DNA of 32,872 nt, taken from assembly GCA_021324795.1 (NCBI GenBank), contig JAJPIK010000106.1:1-32872 (forward strand). Direction: 5' to 3'. Position numbers and translations under genes: made by a program. This DNA is from Chloroflexota bacterium (GTDB taxonomy: Bacteria; Chloroflexota; UBA6077; FW602-bin22; CADDYW01). The notes below the pieces were generated by a model. The model did not search any database and was not told the origin of the DNA. It saw only the letters and a program-made list of their open reading frames with translations. This document shows positions 15,149 through 23,643 of this stretch, piece after piece (within the stretch, counting starts at the first letter, position 1; each line of letters opens with the position of its first letter).

Positions 15149-15346
15149 TCAGACAATGACTGGCTCGTCGGGAACGATCGCCCAAGCCAAGAGGTAAGCG
15201 ACGAAGGCCGGAACGAAGCCGAGTAAAACCGCACCGACCCAAAGCAGACGAACGATGGTCGGGTCAATACCCAAATACTCGCCGACACCGCCGCATACCC
15301 CGGCGAGCATACGATTCTCCCGTGACCGAAAAAGCTTCTTTGTCAT
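15149..15346 (-). CDS. PspC-domain small membrane protein
   Basis: A 65-residue protein that is a bare PspC domain: KKLFRSRENRMLAGVCGGVGEYLGIDPTIVRLLWV, then one hydrophobic helix (about 34-59) and the AIVPDEP end typical of the family. In enterobacteria PspC senses envelope stress and regulates PspA; stand-alone copies such as this are common and functionally uncharacterised. ATG 15346 has GGAG eight bases upstream and is served by the promoter at 15394-15422. No pspA is in the window. argS follows on the same strand but has its own promoter. Confidence 0.88.
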   Translation of the reverse strand: MTKKLFRSRENRMLAGVCGGVGEYLGIDPTIVRLLWVGAVLLGFVPAFVAYLLAWAIVPDEPVIV

Positions 15347-15393
15347 GTGCCAGTCTCCCCCGCGGCAGCCATGCCCGTGCTGATTTCTTCCTC

Positions 15394-15422
15394 ACTATAC
15401 GAAGGTTATGCCCGAAAGGCAA
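15394..15422 (-). promoter_or_regulatory. Promoter of the PspC gene
   Basis: On the minus strand TTGCCT (15422-15417), a 17-bp spacer and TATAGT (15399-15394). The -35 box lies in the last codons of the upstream exporter gene, so PspC can be transcribed independently of it. Confidence 0.6.
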
Positions 15423-16665
15423 GCTGATCGGGACGCGGGAGGCGTACGCGAACCAGCCGAATCGCGAGTGGAATCAAGCAGACTTCGATGACGCCAACGC
15501 TGGTGATCACCGTCGCGGCGCCGAGCGGATCAGCCAGACCACCCGCTAAAGCTGCCGCCAGCAACGAAAAGACGTGGACGAGGGTACTGTACATGCCGAA
15601 AATACGGCCGCGCAGCGCATCGTCAGTGTTCTCTTGGATGAGCGTCGTTCCCGCGATCGAGGATGCGATCTGACCACCCCCGAGCACCGCGTAGCCAAGG
15701 GCAGTCAATGGTACCATTCGACTGGTTCCTACGATGATCACGCCAAGCGCGGCTAACCCAAAGCCAATGCGATAGGTAAGGTCGCATCGAAAGCGGTTAC
15801 CCGCTGTACTCACGATGGCCGCGGCGAGCAGCGAACCCACACCCATCGCCGAGACGATCAGGCTATAGCCGCCGGTGCCGGCGTTGAGCACCTGCTCGGC
15901 AAGCACGACGGCGAGGACGGTAGAAACGCCCGGACCGAGCACTAAAACGGAGGCCATGGTCGTGACGCCGCGCAGGACCGGCTGAGTGCGCAACTCGTCC
16001 CACCCTCCGCGTAGCTGCTCCCAAAACGACGTTGTCGCTCTCCGAACTATTGAGGTTCGCGGCACGGTAATGCAAAGAATGCAAAGCGCCGAGACGATGT
16101 AGGAAGCGGCGTCCAGGTAAAACGCATGGCGTACCCCGAGTAGTGTGATGGCGATGCCACCAATCGACGAGCCGAACGCCATCGCCATCGTTTGGGTCGT
16201 CGATGACAAACCATTGGCGCGAGCGAGTGTCGAAGGATGGACGAGATTAGGGATTGTCGCCGATTTGGCCGGTGTGAAGAAAATGGTCGCAGCGTTGACC
16301 CCCAACGACAGGACGTAGATCTCGGGAACGTTCGTGCTAATCGCCATCAAGGCGACTAATCCGGCCCGGATCAGGTCCGTGGCGAGCATTGTCGTCTTCC
16401 GGTCCCAGCGGTCGACGTAGACGCCGGCGAGTGCACCGAGGACGAGCTCAGGTCCAGCATGGGTTGCTCGAAGCACGCCAAGCGCGAGGCCGGAGTCAGT
16501 AAGCTGATAGATGAGGACAGTGATCGCGACGAAGTTGATCCAATCGCCAACATATGAAACCGACTGCCCGAACCAGAGCAGCAAAAAGTCGCGGTTCTGG
16601 CGTAGCGAGGCTGGCACCTCGACGGCACGTCCGGGCGCCGACCGTAAACTGGGACGGACTGACAT
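15406..16665 (-). CDS. MFS efflux transporter (EntS/MFS_3-like)
   Basis: A 419-residue integral membrane protein with about 12 hydrophobic helices, starting with LRQNRDFLLLWFGQSVSYVGDWINFVAITVLIYQ split by the family's FxxLWxGQxxSxxGD pattern. The loop between helices 2 and 3, AGVYVDRWDRKTTM, is the MFS motif A equivalent, and the C-half carries ALRGRIFGMYSTL. This pattern matches the MFS_3 group, which includes the enterobactin exporter EntS and macrolide exporters; the substrate here is unknown. ATG 16665 has GGAG six bases upstream. An in-frame ATG at 16725 adds 20 polar residues without a Shine-Dalgarno but with a -10-like TAAGAT close by. Confidence 0.85.
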   Translation of the reverse strand: MSVRPSLRSAPGRAVEVPASLRQNRDFLLLWFGQSVSYVGDWINFVAITVLIYQLTDSGLALGVLRATHAGPELVLGALAGVYVDRWDRKTTMLATDLIRAGLVALMAISTNVPEIYVLSLGVNAATIFFTPAKSATIPNLVHPSTLARANGLSSTTQTMAMAFGSSIGGIAITLLGVRHAFYLDAASYIVSALCILCITVPRTSIVRRATTSFWEQLRGGWDELRTQPVLRGVTTMASVLVLGPGVSTVLAVVLAEQVLNAGTGGYSLIVSAMGVGSLLAAAIVSTAGNRFRCDLTYRIGFGLAALGVIIVGTSRMVPLTALGYAVLGGGQIASSIAGTTLIQENTDDALRGRIFGMYSTLVHVFSLLAAALAGGLADPLGAATVITSVGVIEVCLIPLAIRLVRVRLPRPDQLAFRA

Positions 16666-16857
16666 TGGCAACTCCGACGGGATCGGGCTTGGCGTGATTG
16701 CTGATCGAGGTGAGTCGCCGCCCATGGCATTATCTTACTGCCAACGGAGCTTCCACGCACCTGGTCGACCTGAGCAGCGCTCTCGGAAGGCTGTCCTACC
16801 TCGGACGATCTTGCGTTCCCCCCAGTTTAGCAGGATTTAATGAGTTGAGTAATGACG

Positions 16858-16886
16858 TTGACGAACGATTGAGAGGCGTGTAGACT
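16858..16886 (+). promoter_or_regulatory. Sigma-A-type promoter of the MacB-like ABC operon
   Basis: TTGACG (16858-16863), a 17-bp spacer and TAGACT (16881-16886) give a predicted start near 16893, about 220 bases before the ATPase gene. The rest of 16726-16857 shows no other feature I can support. Confidence 0.65.
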
Positions 16887-16910
16887 GGCTCCCACTTGAA
16901 GGCGTGCACT

Positions 16911-17114
16911 ATGGGATTTGTTCGACAATCGGCCTATCGTGTTGATGAGAGCGAAAGAAAAAGCTTGTCTTGTTTCCGTCGCCGTGGTCAAGCCACTCCG
17001 ACCCCGCCTTCGGTTAGTAACGAGTCCGTGGCGCCTGTGGTAGAGCTTGGAGGCATAGAATCGAGAGGGATGCGGGCATGGCGTCGACAATTTGTGCCAC
17101 GCCGGGGGGGGTGA
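16911..17114 (+). CDS. Possible 67-aa leader ORF before the ABC operon
   Basis: ATG 16911 is preceded by GAAGG at 8-base spacing and lies 18 bases after the predicted transcript start. The ORF ends with TGA at 17112-17114, directly abutting the GTG start of the ATPase. The product is Arg-rich, hydrophilic and of no known family (begins MGFVRQSAYRVDESER, ends WRRQFVPRRGG). Its position suggests a leader peptide or coupling ORF, but it could simply be an untranslated leader. Confidence 0.3.
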   Translation: MGFVRQSAYRVDESERKSLSCFRRRGQATPTPPSVSNESVAPVVELGGIESRGMRAWRRQFVPRRGG

Positions 17115-17891
17115 GTGGTCAGAGTTCTCGAAAGTGAAGATGCTGGTCTGATCCGGACCGCCTCGGACGGCGTTGTCCGACGGGATGACCCCGAGGTAAT
17201 TCTTCAGCTCACCGACGTCGTCCGGACGTACCGAATGGGTGTCGAGGATGTCCATGCGTTGGCCGGCGTTAGCTTGACCGTCTTTCGCGGCGAGTTCATC
17301 GCAATCATGGGACGGTCCGGCTCCGGGAAGTCGACCTTGCTCAACATCATTGGCTGCCTTGATCGCCCGACGTCCGGCACGATCATTCTTAGTGGTGTCG
17401 ATGTTACCAGAGTGGCCAAGGGAACCCTGCCGCGGATCCGACGTGAAAAGATCGGCTTCGTTTTCCAACAGTTCAATTTGATTCCTACTCTGACCGCTTT
17501 GGAAAATGTGATGCTGCCGATGGAATACGCGGGATTGCCCGAGCGCACGCGGCGCGAGCAAGCGCTGGAAATGCTCGAGGCGGTGGGGCTGACCGATCGC
17601 TTGAACCATCGGCCAACCGAGCTTTCCGGCGGTCAGCAGCAGCGCGTGTCGATTGCGCGTGCGTTGGCTCCCCATCCGGCCATCGTGCTCGCCGATGAGC
17701 CGACCGGTGCGCTGGATACGCAGATCGCCCGCTCTATCCTTGATCTCATGCGGCACTTCAATCTCGAGCGACGGCAGACGTTTATCATCGTCACCCACGA
17801 CCCCTTGGTGGCCGCTCAGACAGATCGGGTGATCCACTTGTCCGATGGCCGGGTCGTCAGCGACGAGGTTAACCCGGAGCGCTCGACGTGA
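17115..17891 (+). CDS. ABC transporter ATPase, MacB/LolD type
   Basis: A 258-residue nucleotide-binding subunit of a MacB/LolD-type ABC system. Walker A GRSGSGKST is at 66-74, the Q-loop is in FVFQQFNLIPTLTALENV, the signature is LSGGQQQRVSIARAL, Walker B is IVLADEPTGALD, and the H-loop is in IIVTHD. All are intact. The PTSGTIILSGVDV and LIPTLTALENVMLPMEY segments are typical of this subfamily rather than of importers. It starts at GTG 17115 just after a G-rich run and overlaps the permease by four bases (GTGA). With the next two genes it forms a three-gene operon of ATPase, FtsX-like permease and membrane-fusion protein. Confidence 0.93.
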   Translation: MVRVLESEDAGLIRTASDGVVRRDDPEVILQLTDVVRTYRMGVEDVHALAGVSLTVFRGEFIAIMGRSGSGKSTLLNIIGCLDRPTSGTIILSGVDVTRVAKGTLPRIRREKIGFVFQQFNLIPTLTALENVMLPMEYAGLPERTRREQALEMLEAVGLTDRLNHRPTELSGGQQQRVSIARALAPHPAIVLADEPTGALDTQIARSILDLMRHFNLERRQTFIIVTHDPLVAAQTDRVIHLSDGRVVSDEVNPERST

Positions 17892-19021
17892 TCCCGATCC
17901 TACGGAATATGGCCCGGCGGCGAGTCCGTACCGCGCTCACGATGTTTGGTATCGCGATTGGCGTCTTTGCCTTGACGGTGATGGGGGCGATGAGCGAGAA
18001 CTTCGCGACCCAGATCGACAACGCGGAACGGCTTTACCAGGATCTGATCCAGATCAGTCCATTGAAAACCGGCCCCGCGGGACGGCTGACCAGGGCGACC
18101 ATTGTCCACCTGCGGCAGGTTGATGGGGTGCTCTACGTGGTCAATATTATTGGTGCGAGCTTGGAGGAGAATGGTGACAATGGGATCAGCTTTGGCCCAC
18201 CGGAAACGATGATGGGTGTTGATCCGACCTACATCACGTACGTTTTTGGCACGGTGCCACTTCAGGCCGGGCGCTGGCTCGATCCGGGCGACGGACGTGA
18301 TCTGGTCGTCGGATCGAAGGTTGCCCAAAAGCATAACCTGGGAATCGGTAGCACGATGACCTGGCGAAAACACAATTATACCGTTGTCGGAATCATGTCC
18401 GATACCAACACGTTTCCGGATCAGTATGCCCTGGCACCTTTCGATGAGGTACAGCGGGACTTAGGGCTCCCGTCGAACGTCGTCGGGGAGCTACAAATCA
18501 TTGTTCAGCCCGGTGCCGATCCGGAGGTCGTGACCAGACGGATCAGACAGGAAGTTCCCACGGTCAAAGCGACGTCGCCGAAAGAGGAGGCGGCCCAGAT
18601 CGCCCAAGCAATGGCAGTCTTTAACGTCATCGTCCTTGGTGGGGCCGTGCTCGCTGGCATCGTCGGCGGCCTGGCCGTGGTGAACACGATGATCATGAGT
18701 GTCAATGAGCGGACCCGGGAGATTGGTATCAAAAAGGCCCTCGGGGCCGAGGATCGAACCATCGTGCGCGAGTACCTGACCGAGGCGATGTTGATCGGGC
18801 TCTTTGGAGGGCTGGCCGGCTTATGGAGTGGCTGGGTGGTAGCGAGTTTACTGAATGCGACGATCGCCGCGAGTCTGGGTGGCTCTGACGTTTGGCTGGT
18901 TACGCCACGGCTCGCGCTCTACGTCATGCTGTTCGCGGTCGCGCTCGGGCTTGTCGCCGGTGCCTATCCCGCTTGGAGCGCCGCCCGGTTGGATCCGGTT
19001 CAAGCGCTACGAGCAGAGTAG
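17888..19021 (+). CDS. MacB-like ABC permease (MacB_PCD plus FtsX domains)
   Basis: A 377-residue membrane subunit. An N-terminal helix (about 14-36, RTALTMFGIAIGVFALTVMG) is followed by an extracytoplasmic MacB periplasmic core domain of about 200 residues and then three helices of the FtsX fold, with the conserved VNTMIMSVNERTREIGIKKALGA coupling segment. This family does not import; it uses ATP to drive substrate extraction or mechanotransmission across the envelope. GTG 17888 overlaps the ATPase stop. Because Chloroflexota are thought mostly to lack an outer membrane, the partner fusion protein is probably not linking to a TolC-like channel. The substrate is unknown. Confidence 0.92.
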   Translation: MIPILRNMARRRVRTALTMFGIAIGVFALTVMGAMSENFATQIDNAERLYQDLIQISPLKTGPAGRLTRATIVHLRQVDGVLYVVNIIGASLEENGDNGISFGPPETMMGVDPTYITYVFGTVPLQAGRWLDPGDGRDLVVGSKVAQKHNLGIGSTMTWRKHNYTVVGIMSDTNTFPDQYALAPFDEVQRDLGLPSNVVGELQIIVQPGADPEVVTRRIRQEVPTVKATSPKEEAAQIAQAMAVFNVIVLGGAVLAGIVGGLAVVNTMIMSVNERTREIGIKKALGAEDRTIVREYLTEAMLIGLFGGLAGLWSGWVVASLLNATIAASLGGSDVWLVTPRLALYVMLFAVALGLVAGAYPAWSAARLDPVQALRAE

Positions 19022-19108
19022 GGAATCCCTGCTCTCTGGTTTTTAAGCCAAAGAGCATTCCTGACTGTCCGGGCGCACACTCTTGTACTCACATCGGAGG
19101 AACGCAAG

Positions 19109-20728
19109 GTGGCCCTTGTTGGCTCGCCGGTGAAGCTTCCGCTTCGTCAGGCCTGGCAATGGAAGTGGCGAATTATTACCGTATTGGTAGTCATTGGACT
19201 GACCGCGCTCGTGCTGATTCTGAATACGCGGCGGGCAAATCCGCCCCTTGCCCCGGCCGCCCCGTCGACCGAGCCGTCGATTGTTGCTCAAGCTCAAGCG
19301 GTGCCGGCGCGGGAGAGTCAGTTGAACTTTCAAGAAACTGGCATTGTCAAAGAGATCAAAGTCAAGGTCGGCGATCAGGTGACGGCCGGCGAGGTGCTGG
19401 CGACCCTGGATACCCGTGACCTCGAGCTGAAGCTCAAAGATGCCCAGGCAAATCTGGCGATCCAGAAAGCCATGGCTGCTCAAGCGGCGGAAAATGCCTC
19501 GGAGGCCGACATCACCGCGGCGCGGACCGCGCTCGCGAGTGCGCTTGCCAAGCAACAGGAGGTCGAGGCTGGCTCGGCGCCGGCCGATCTGAAGGCGGCC
19601 GAGGAAGCCGTAACGAGCGCTCAAGCAAGTCTGGAGAGTGCTCAAGCACAATACAACAAGGTGATTCAGGGACCGACTCCCAGCGACGTCGCGGCGGCCG
19701 AGGCGAGTGTAAAATCCGCCGAGGCGCAGGTCGCGAACGCTCAGCAGAGCCTGGACGATCTGAAAGCCAAGCCGAAGCCGCAGGACATTATCACTGCCGA
19801 ACTCGCACTCGAGCAGGCGAAGGATCAGCTCTACTCGGTGCAGACCTCGCGAGATGGCACCTGCGGCGCAGTCGGCTCAGGGAGTACCGCTTGCAAGAGC
19901 GCGGATGCCAGCGTGGCTGCCCAGGAAACTGCAGTTCAGTCGGCCCAGGCAAGCCTGGTGAATGCCCAACAGCCGGCGACACCGGATCAGCTTGCTTCGG
20001 CTCAGAAAGCGCTCGAGAACGCCAAGGCCCAGTTGAGCAGCAGCCAGGCAGCATTGGCCAAGCTCAAGGCCGGTCCTACCAACGCCGATCGCCAGGCCGC
20101 GAAATCCGCGCTCGACCAAGCTCAATCGACTTTGCGAACCAACCAGGCGAAGCTGGCTCAACTCCAGGCCGGATCTACGCCGTCTGATAAGGCCGCGGCT
20201 CAAAACGCCGTCGACCAGGCCCGAGCGAATCTGGCCAAGCTCACGAACGGCGCGAGCCCGGCCACCCTCGACTTGAACCAGGCGCGCATCCAGCAGGCAG
20301 AGATCCAGGTGCAGGAAGCGCAGCAAGCCATTGAGGACGCCAAGCTCGTCTCGCCGATCGACGGCGTTGTTACCGCGATCAACGTTCACCTTGGCGAGCC
20401 GGCGATGCCCGAGACGAGTGGCACGAGTAGCAGCTCAACCGCGCCCAACGCGATCATCGTCGCTGATCTTTCCTCGCTTCACTTCGAGACGAGTGACCTC
20501 GACGAGGTGAGCGCGGCGAAGGTCTCGATCGGCCAACCGGTGACCGTGACGATTCCCGCCCTCAACAAGCAGTCATTCGCCGGCACGGTCACCGAGATCG
20601 CGCTTCAGCCCAGCATCACCACCAGTGGCGATGTCAACTACGTGGCCAAAATCGCTCTGGACCGGATCCCATCCGGGTTGAAATGGGGACAGACCGGGCG
20701 GGTAGAGTTCGTACCCGAGAAGAAGTGA
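19109..20728 (+). CDS. HlyD/MacA-type membrane fusion protein with extended coiled coil
   Basis: A 539-residue adaptor, partner of the ABC pair upstream. One membrane helix is at about 21-38, then a half lipoyl motif (GIVKEIKVKVGDQVTAGEVLATLDTRDLEL in two stretches), then an Ala/Gln-rich coiled coil (about 110-415) built from repeated units that each end G-x-T/S-x-x-D (GPTPSD, GPTNAD, GSTPSD), and finally the second lipoyl half (SPIDGVVTAINVHLGEPA) and a beta-barrel domain. A Cys pair, Cys252 and Cys262, lies in a Gly/Ser-rich break of the coil. GTG 19109 has GGAGG at 19096-19100. The 88-base gap before it contains only a weak hairpin (GCTCT/AGAGC). Confidence 0.88.
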   Translation: MALVGSPVKLPLRQAWQWKWRIITVLVVIGLTALVLILNTRRANPPLAPAAPSTEPSIVAQAQAVPARESQLNFQETGIVKEIKVKVGDQVTAGEVLATLDTRDLELKLKDAQANLAIQKAMAAQAAENASEADITAARTALASALAKQQEVEAGSAPADLKAAEEAVTSAQASLESAQAQYNKVIQGPTPSDVAAAEASVKSAEAQVANAQQSLDDLKAKPKPQDIITAELALEQAKDQLYSVQTSRDGTCGAVGSGSTACKSADASVAAQETAVQSAQASLVNAQQPATPDQLASAQKALENAKAQLSSSQAALAKLKAGPTNADRQAAKSALDQAQSTLRTNQAKLAQLQAGSTPSDKAAAQNAVDQARANLAKLTNGASPATLDLNQARIQQAEIQVQEAQQAIEDAKLVSPIDGVVTAINVHLGEPAMPETSGTSSSSTAPNAIIVADLSSLHFETSDLDEVSAAKVSIGQPVTVTIPALNKQSFAGTVTEIALQPSITTSGDVNYVAKIALDRIPSGLKWGQTGRVEFVPEKK

Positions 20729-20763
20729 CGAGACCCCGCTAAATCCCCCTCTGGAAAATAGCA

Positions 20764-20793
20764 TTGACAAGTAGTACCACCGATTTGTATATC
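20764..20793 (+). promoter_or_regulatory. Promoter of the peptide ABC importer
   Basis: Consensus TTGACA (20764-20769), 18-bp spacer and TATATC (20788-20793). The predicted start is near 20800, giving a leader of about 57 bases to ATG 20857. Confidence 0.65.
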
Positions 20794-20815
20794 TCTTCCT
20801 GGGTCGGTATACAAA
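20784..20815. promoter_or_regulatory. Operator-like inverted repeat over the importer -10
   Basis: TTTGTATA (20784-20791) and TATACAAA (20808-20815) are perfect 8-bp inverted half-sites whose left arm overlaps the -10 box. A dyad here could bind a repressor. The half-site resembles TGTATA-type sites of GntR-like regulators, but no regulator gene is adjacent. Confidence 0.45.
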
Positions 20816-20856
20816 ACCCACCCGGCACCGTTGCGATTGTATGAAAGGTGAGAGAA

Positions 20857-22638
20857 ATGTCAGGTCATCCGGTCCGTGTCAGTCGTCGCCTCATTCTTGG
20901 AAGTCTGGCCGGTGGAATGGCGGCTGTGCTCCTCGCGGCCTGCTCGAATCCAGCCCCGGCGAACTCTCCCACGGCGAGGGCTACGCCGGCTGCCGCAGCG
21001 AATCCGACGCCAACTGCGCCTATGGTAATCCAGGCTCCGACACCCGCGCCTGCTCAAGCGAATCCCACCACGGTTGCCACCGCTCAGCCAACCACGGCCG
21101 CCGCGACGACGGCACCAACCCAAGCAACGGCGGCAACCTCTGCCAATGTCAAGCGAGGCGGTTTGTTGCGCACCGCGGTGCAGGGTGACTGGGCGACGAT
21201 GGATGCTCCGCTCGCGCAGGTCGGCTGGACCGACGAAGACTTAGTCTACGATTACCTGACGAAGGTCGTCCGCAACCCCTCGACCGGTGTCTTCGAAGTG
21301 CAGCCATCGCTGGCCGAGTCCTGGCAGATCGCAGATTCGACCACGATTATCTTCAAGCTCCGCCAAGGGGTTAAATTTCACGATGGCTCGGACTTCAACG
21401 CCGGGGTTGCGAAGTGGAACATTGAGCGGATGATGACCAATCCCAAGTCGACCGCTAAGAGCGAAGTTGCCAGCATCAAGAGTGTCGATACTGTCGATGA
21501 CTACACGCTGAAACTGAACCTCAAGAGCCCGAGTCCGGCCATCTTTGTCAATCTGTCGAGTGATGCGTTTGGCGTTGGCGCGATGGAATCCCAGGAGCAC
21601 TGGCAGAAAGTTGGCGATAGCGGGGTCGCTCGGCAGCCGGTTGGGACTGGGCCTTTCCAATTCGTTGAATGGAAGCCCAGTGATCACATTCTCTACAAGA
21701 ACTCCGGTATGTACTGGAAAAAAGGAGTCGATGGAAAGCCGCTCCCTTATCTCGACCAGGTCCAGGTCAACTTTCAGCCGGATTGGACGGTGACGGTGGA
21801 AGGGCTGCGGACCGGGAACATCGATCTGATGGGCGGGATTTCCGGTAAAGACGTTCCTTCGGTCAAGAACAATCCGAATCTCGTCTACGTCGAGGCGCCC
21901 TGGCAGGCAACCACCTATGGCATGGTATTCAACGCCCGGCCGGGCGCGAAGTTTGCCGGCGACAAGATGTTGAAGGTCCGTCAGGCTGTTTTCTACGCGA
22001 TCGATCGCGACGCGATCGCCAAGGCCATTGGCTTGGGCCTTGGCGCAGCAAGCTATTACCATCTCGTCCCCGGCCAGCTTGGCTACAGTGACGCCGTGGA
22101 TAAGTATACCTATCAGCCTGACAAGGCTAAGCAGTTGTTGAAGGAATCCGGAGTTACGCTTCCTCTCGAGATCACCGTCGATTACATCTCGCGCCCCGAA
22201 GACATTCAGAATGCTCAGATCTACAAGGAGATGCTGGCGAAAGTTGGCATCAATCTGACGCTGCGTCCCCAGGATCGACTGGCCTGGGTTAGCCGGACCC
22301 AACATGGGGAGTTCGAGTTGGGCACCTTCCAGAGTGGAACTTTCGTCGATCCTGACACGACAGTCTCATTTCGCTTCGCGACAAATGGTCCTGGCAACTA
22401 TGCTGGCTGGAGCAACCCTCAGCTTGACAAGCTCGTCCAACAGGGGCGCTCAACCTATGATACGAAGGAGCGCCAGGGGATCTACGAGCAGATTAACAAG
22501 ATTGTCTTCGATGATGCCTACTATGGCTTCATCTGGCGCCGTTCGGGGAACTTCGGGTTTACCAAGGCGCTGAAGAACTTTGAGACGCCGTGGAGCGGCT
22601 ACTTCATGAACTCAACTGAGCTCTGGCTAGATAAGTAG
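20857..22638 (+). CDS. Peptide/oligosaccharide ABC transporter substrate-binding lipoprotein (SBP_bac_5)
   Basis: A 593-residue extracytoplasmic binding protein of the DppA/OppA family. The signal carries a twin-arginine motif (VSRRLILG, Arg10-Arg11) and a lipobox LLAAC with Cys29, so it is probably a Tat-exported lipoprotein. An Ala/Pro/Thr-rich linker (about 30-102) leads to the SBP_bac_5 domain, with TIIFKLRQGVKFHDG, GTGPFQFVEW and VRQAVFYAIDRDAI. ATG 20857 has AAGG eight bases upstream; GTG 20848 is an alternative. Two permease genes follow, but no ATPase genes. The ligand may be peptides, sugars or nickel-like solutes; family membership alone does not decide it. Confidence 0.92.
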   Translation: MSGHPVRVSRRLILGSLAGGMAAVLLAACSNPAPANSPTARATPAAAANPTPTAPMVIQAPTPAPAQANPTTVATAQPTTAAATTAPTQATAATSANVKRGGLLRTAVQGDWATMDAPLAQVGWTDEDLVYDYLTKVVRNPSTGVFEVQPSLAESWQIADSTTIIFKLRQGVKFHDGSDFNAGVAKWNIERMMTNPKSTAKSEVASIKSVDTVDDYTLKLNLKSPSPAIFVNLSSDAFGVGAMESQEHWQKVGDSGVARQPVGTGPFQFVEWKPSDHILYKNSGMYWKKGVDGKPLPYLDQVQVNFQPDWTVTVEGLRTGNIDLMGGISGKDVPSVKNNPNLVYVEAPWQATTYGMVFNARPGAKFAGDKMLKVRQAVFYAIDRDAIAKAIGLGLGAASYYHLVPGQLGYSDAVDKYTYQPDKAKQLLKESGVTLPLEITVDYISRPEDIQNAQIYKEMLAKVGINLTLRPQDRLAWVSRTQHGEFELGTFQSGTFVDPDTTVSFRFATNGPGNYAGWSNPQLDKLVQQGRSTYDTKERQGIYEQINKIVFDDAYYGFIWRRSGNFGFTKALKNFETPWSGYFMNSTELWLDK

Positions 22639-22660
22639 GGAGTGAGCGCGAGGCTTTATC

Positions 22661-23611
22661 ATGTGGTCTTTCATCTTCCGGCGTCTGCTCTTGCTGATTC
22701 CGGTCCTATTCCTGGTCAGCCTCGTCTCCTTTGGTCTGATCTTTGTGCTGCCGGGCGATCCGGCGATGGCCATGCTCGGCCCCGATCAGGTCGAGAACAA
22801 GCAGCTTTACCTCACTTTGCGCGCCCAGTTGGGGTTGGACCGTCCATTACCGGTCCAGTACCTGAACTGGTTGGTGCAGGTGCTGCATGGTAACCTGGGC
22901 ACGTCGATTCGAACCAATTTCCCGGTTACGCAGCTTCTGTTTCAAAGTCTTGGTCCCACCGTGCAACTCGCGGTTCTGGCGATGATTATCGCGCTAGTGA
23001 TTGCCGTGCCGGTGGGAATCATTTCTGCCGTTCGTCCGGGGTCGTGGGCGGACGTGTTCACCACGATTGGCGCACTTGCCGGGGTAGCGATTCCAGACTT
23101 CTGGCTGGGCATCATGCTCATCTTTGTCTTTTCGCTCACGCTACGCCTCCTTCCGCCCTCCGGCTACGTCTCGCCGGCGAAGAATTGGGGGCATTCATTC
23201 GAGCTGATGATTCTGCCGTCCTTCACTCTTGGCACGGCGCTCGCGGCGGTGATCACCCGACAAATTCGTAGTGCGATGCTCGAAACCCTGCAACAGGATT
23301 ATGTCCTGACCGCGCGAGCCAAAGGACTTCGAGAACGGCTGGTTGTCATCCGCCATGCCTTTCGCAATGCTTTGATTCCGGTCCTGACGGTTATTGGCCT
23401 GCAGATTGGCCATCTGATGGGAGGTGTGGTGATTGCCGAGACGATCTTCGCGATTCCCGGGATGGGGCGGCTGGCTGTCGATTCGATCTCCTTTCGCGAC
23501 TTTCCCGTTGTCCAAGGGGTGGTTCTGGTGATGGCTGTCGCGGTTCTCCTGGCTAATTTCGTCACCGACCTTCTCTACGCCCTTGTCGATCCGCGCATTC
23601 GGTATAGCTGA
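22661..23611 (+). CDS. Dipeptide-type ABC permease, DppB family
   Basis: A 316-residue membrane subunit with six helices. It opens with the family pattern MWSFIFRRLLLLIPVLFLVS and LPGDPAMAMLGPDQ, has GLDRPLPVQYLNWL and GNLGTS before the permease domain, and the EAA loop ARAKGLRERLVVIRHAFRNAL split over two stretches. It ends DLLYALVDPRIRYS, the standard C-terminus. ATG 22661 has GAGG nine bases upstream and lies 22 bases after the binding-protein stop. Confidence 0.94.
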   Translation: MWSFIFRRLLLLIPVLFLVSLVSFGLIFVLPGDPAMAMLGPDQVENKQLYLTLRAQLGLDRPLPVQYLNWLVQVLHGNLGTSIRTNFPVTQLLFQSLGPTVQLAVLAMIIALVIAVPVGIISAVRPGSWADVFTTIGALAGVAIPDFWLGIMLIFVFSLTLRLLPPSGYVSPAKNWGHSFELMILPSFTLGTALAAVITRQIRSAMLETLQQDYVLTARAKGLRERLVVIRHAFRNALIPVLTVIGLQIGHLMGGVVIAETIFAIPGMGRLAVDSISFRDFPVVQGVVLVMAVAVLLANFVTDLLYALVDPRIRYS

Positions 23612-23643
23612 GATGGAATAGAGATCGCGATGGCTTTGAAGAC

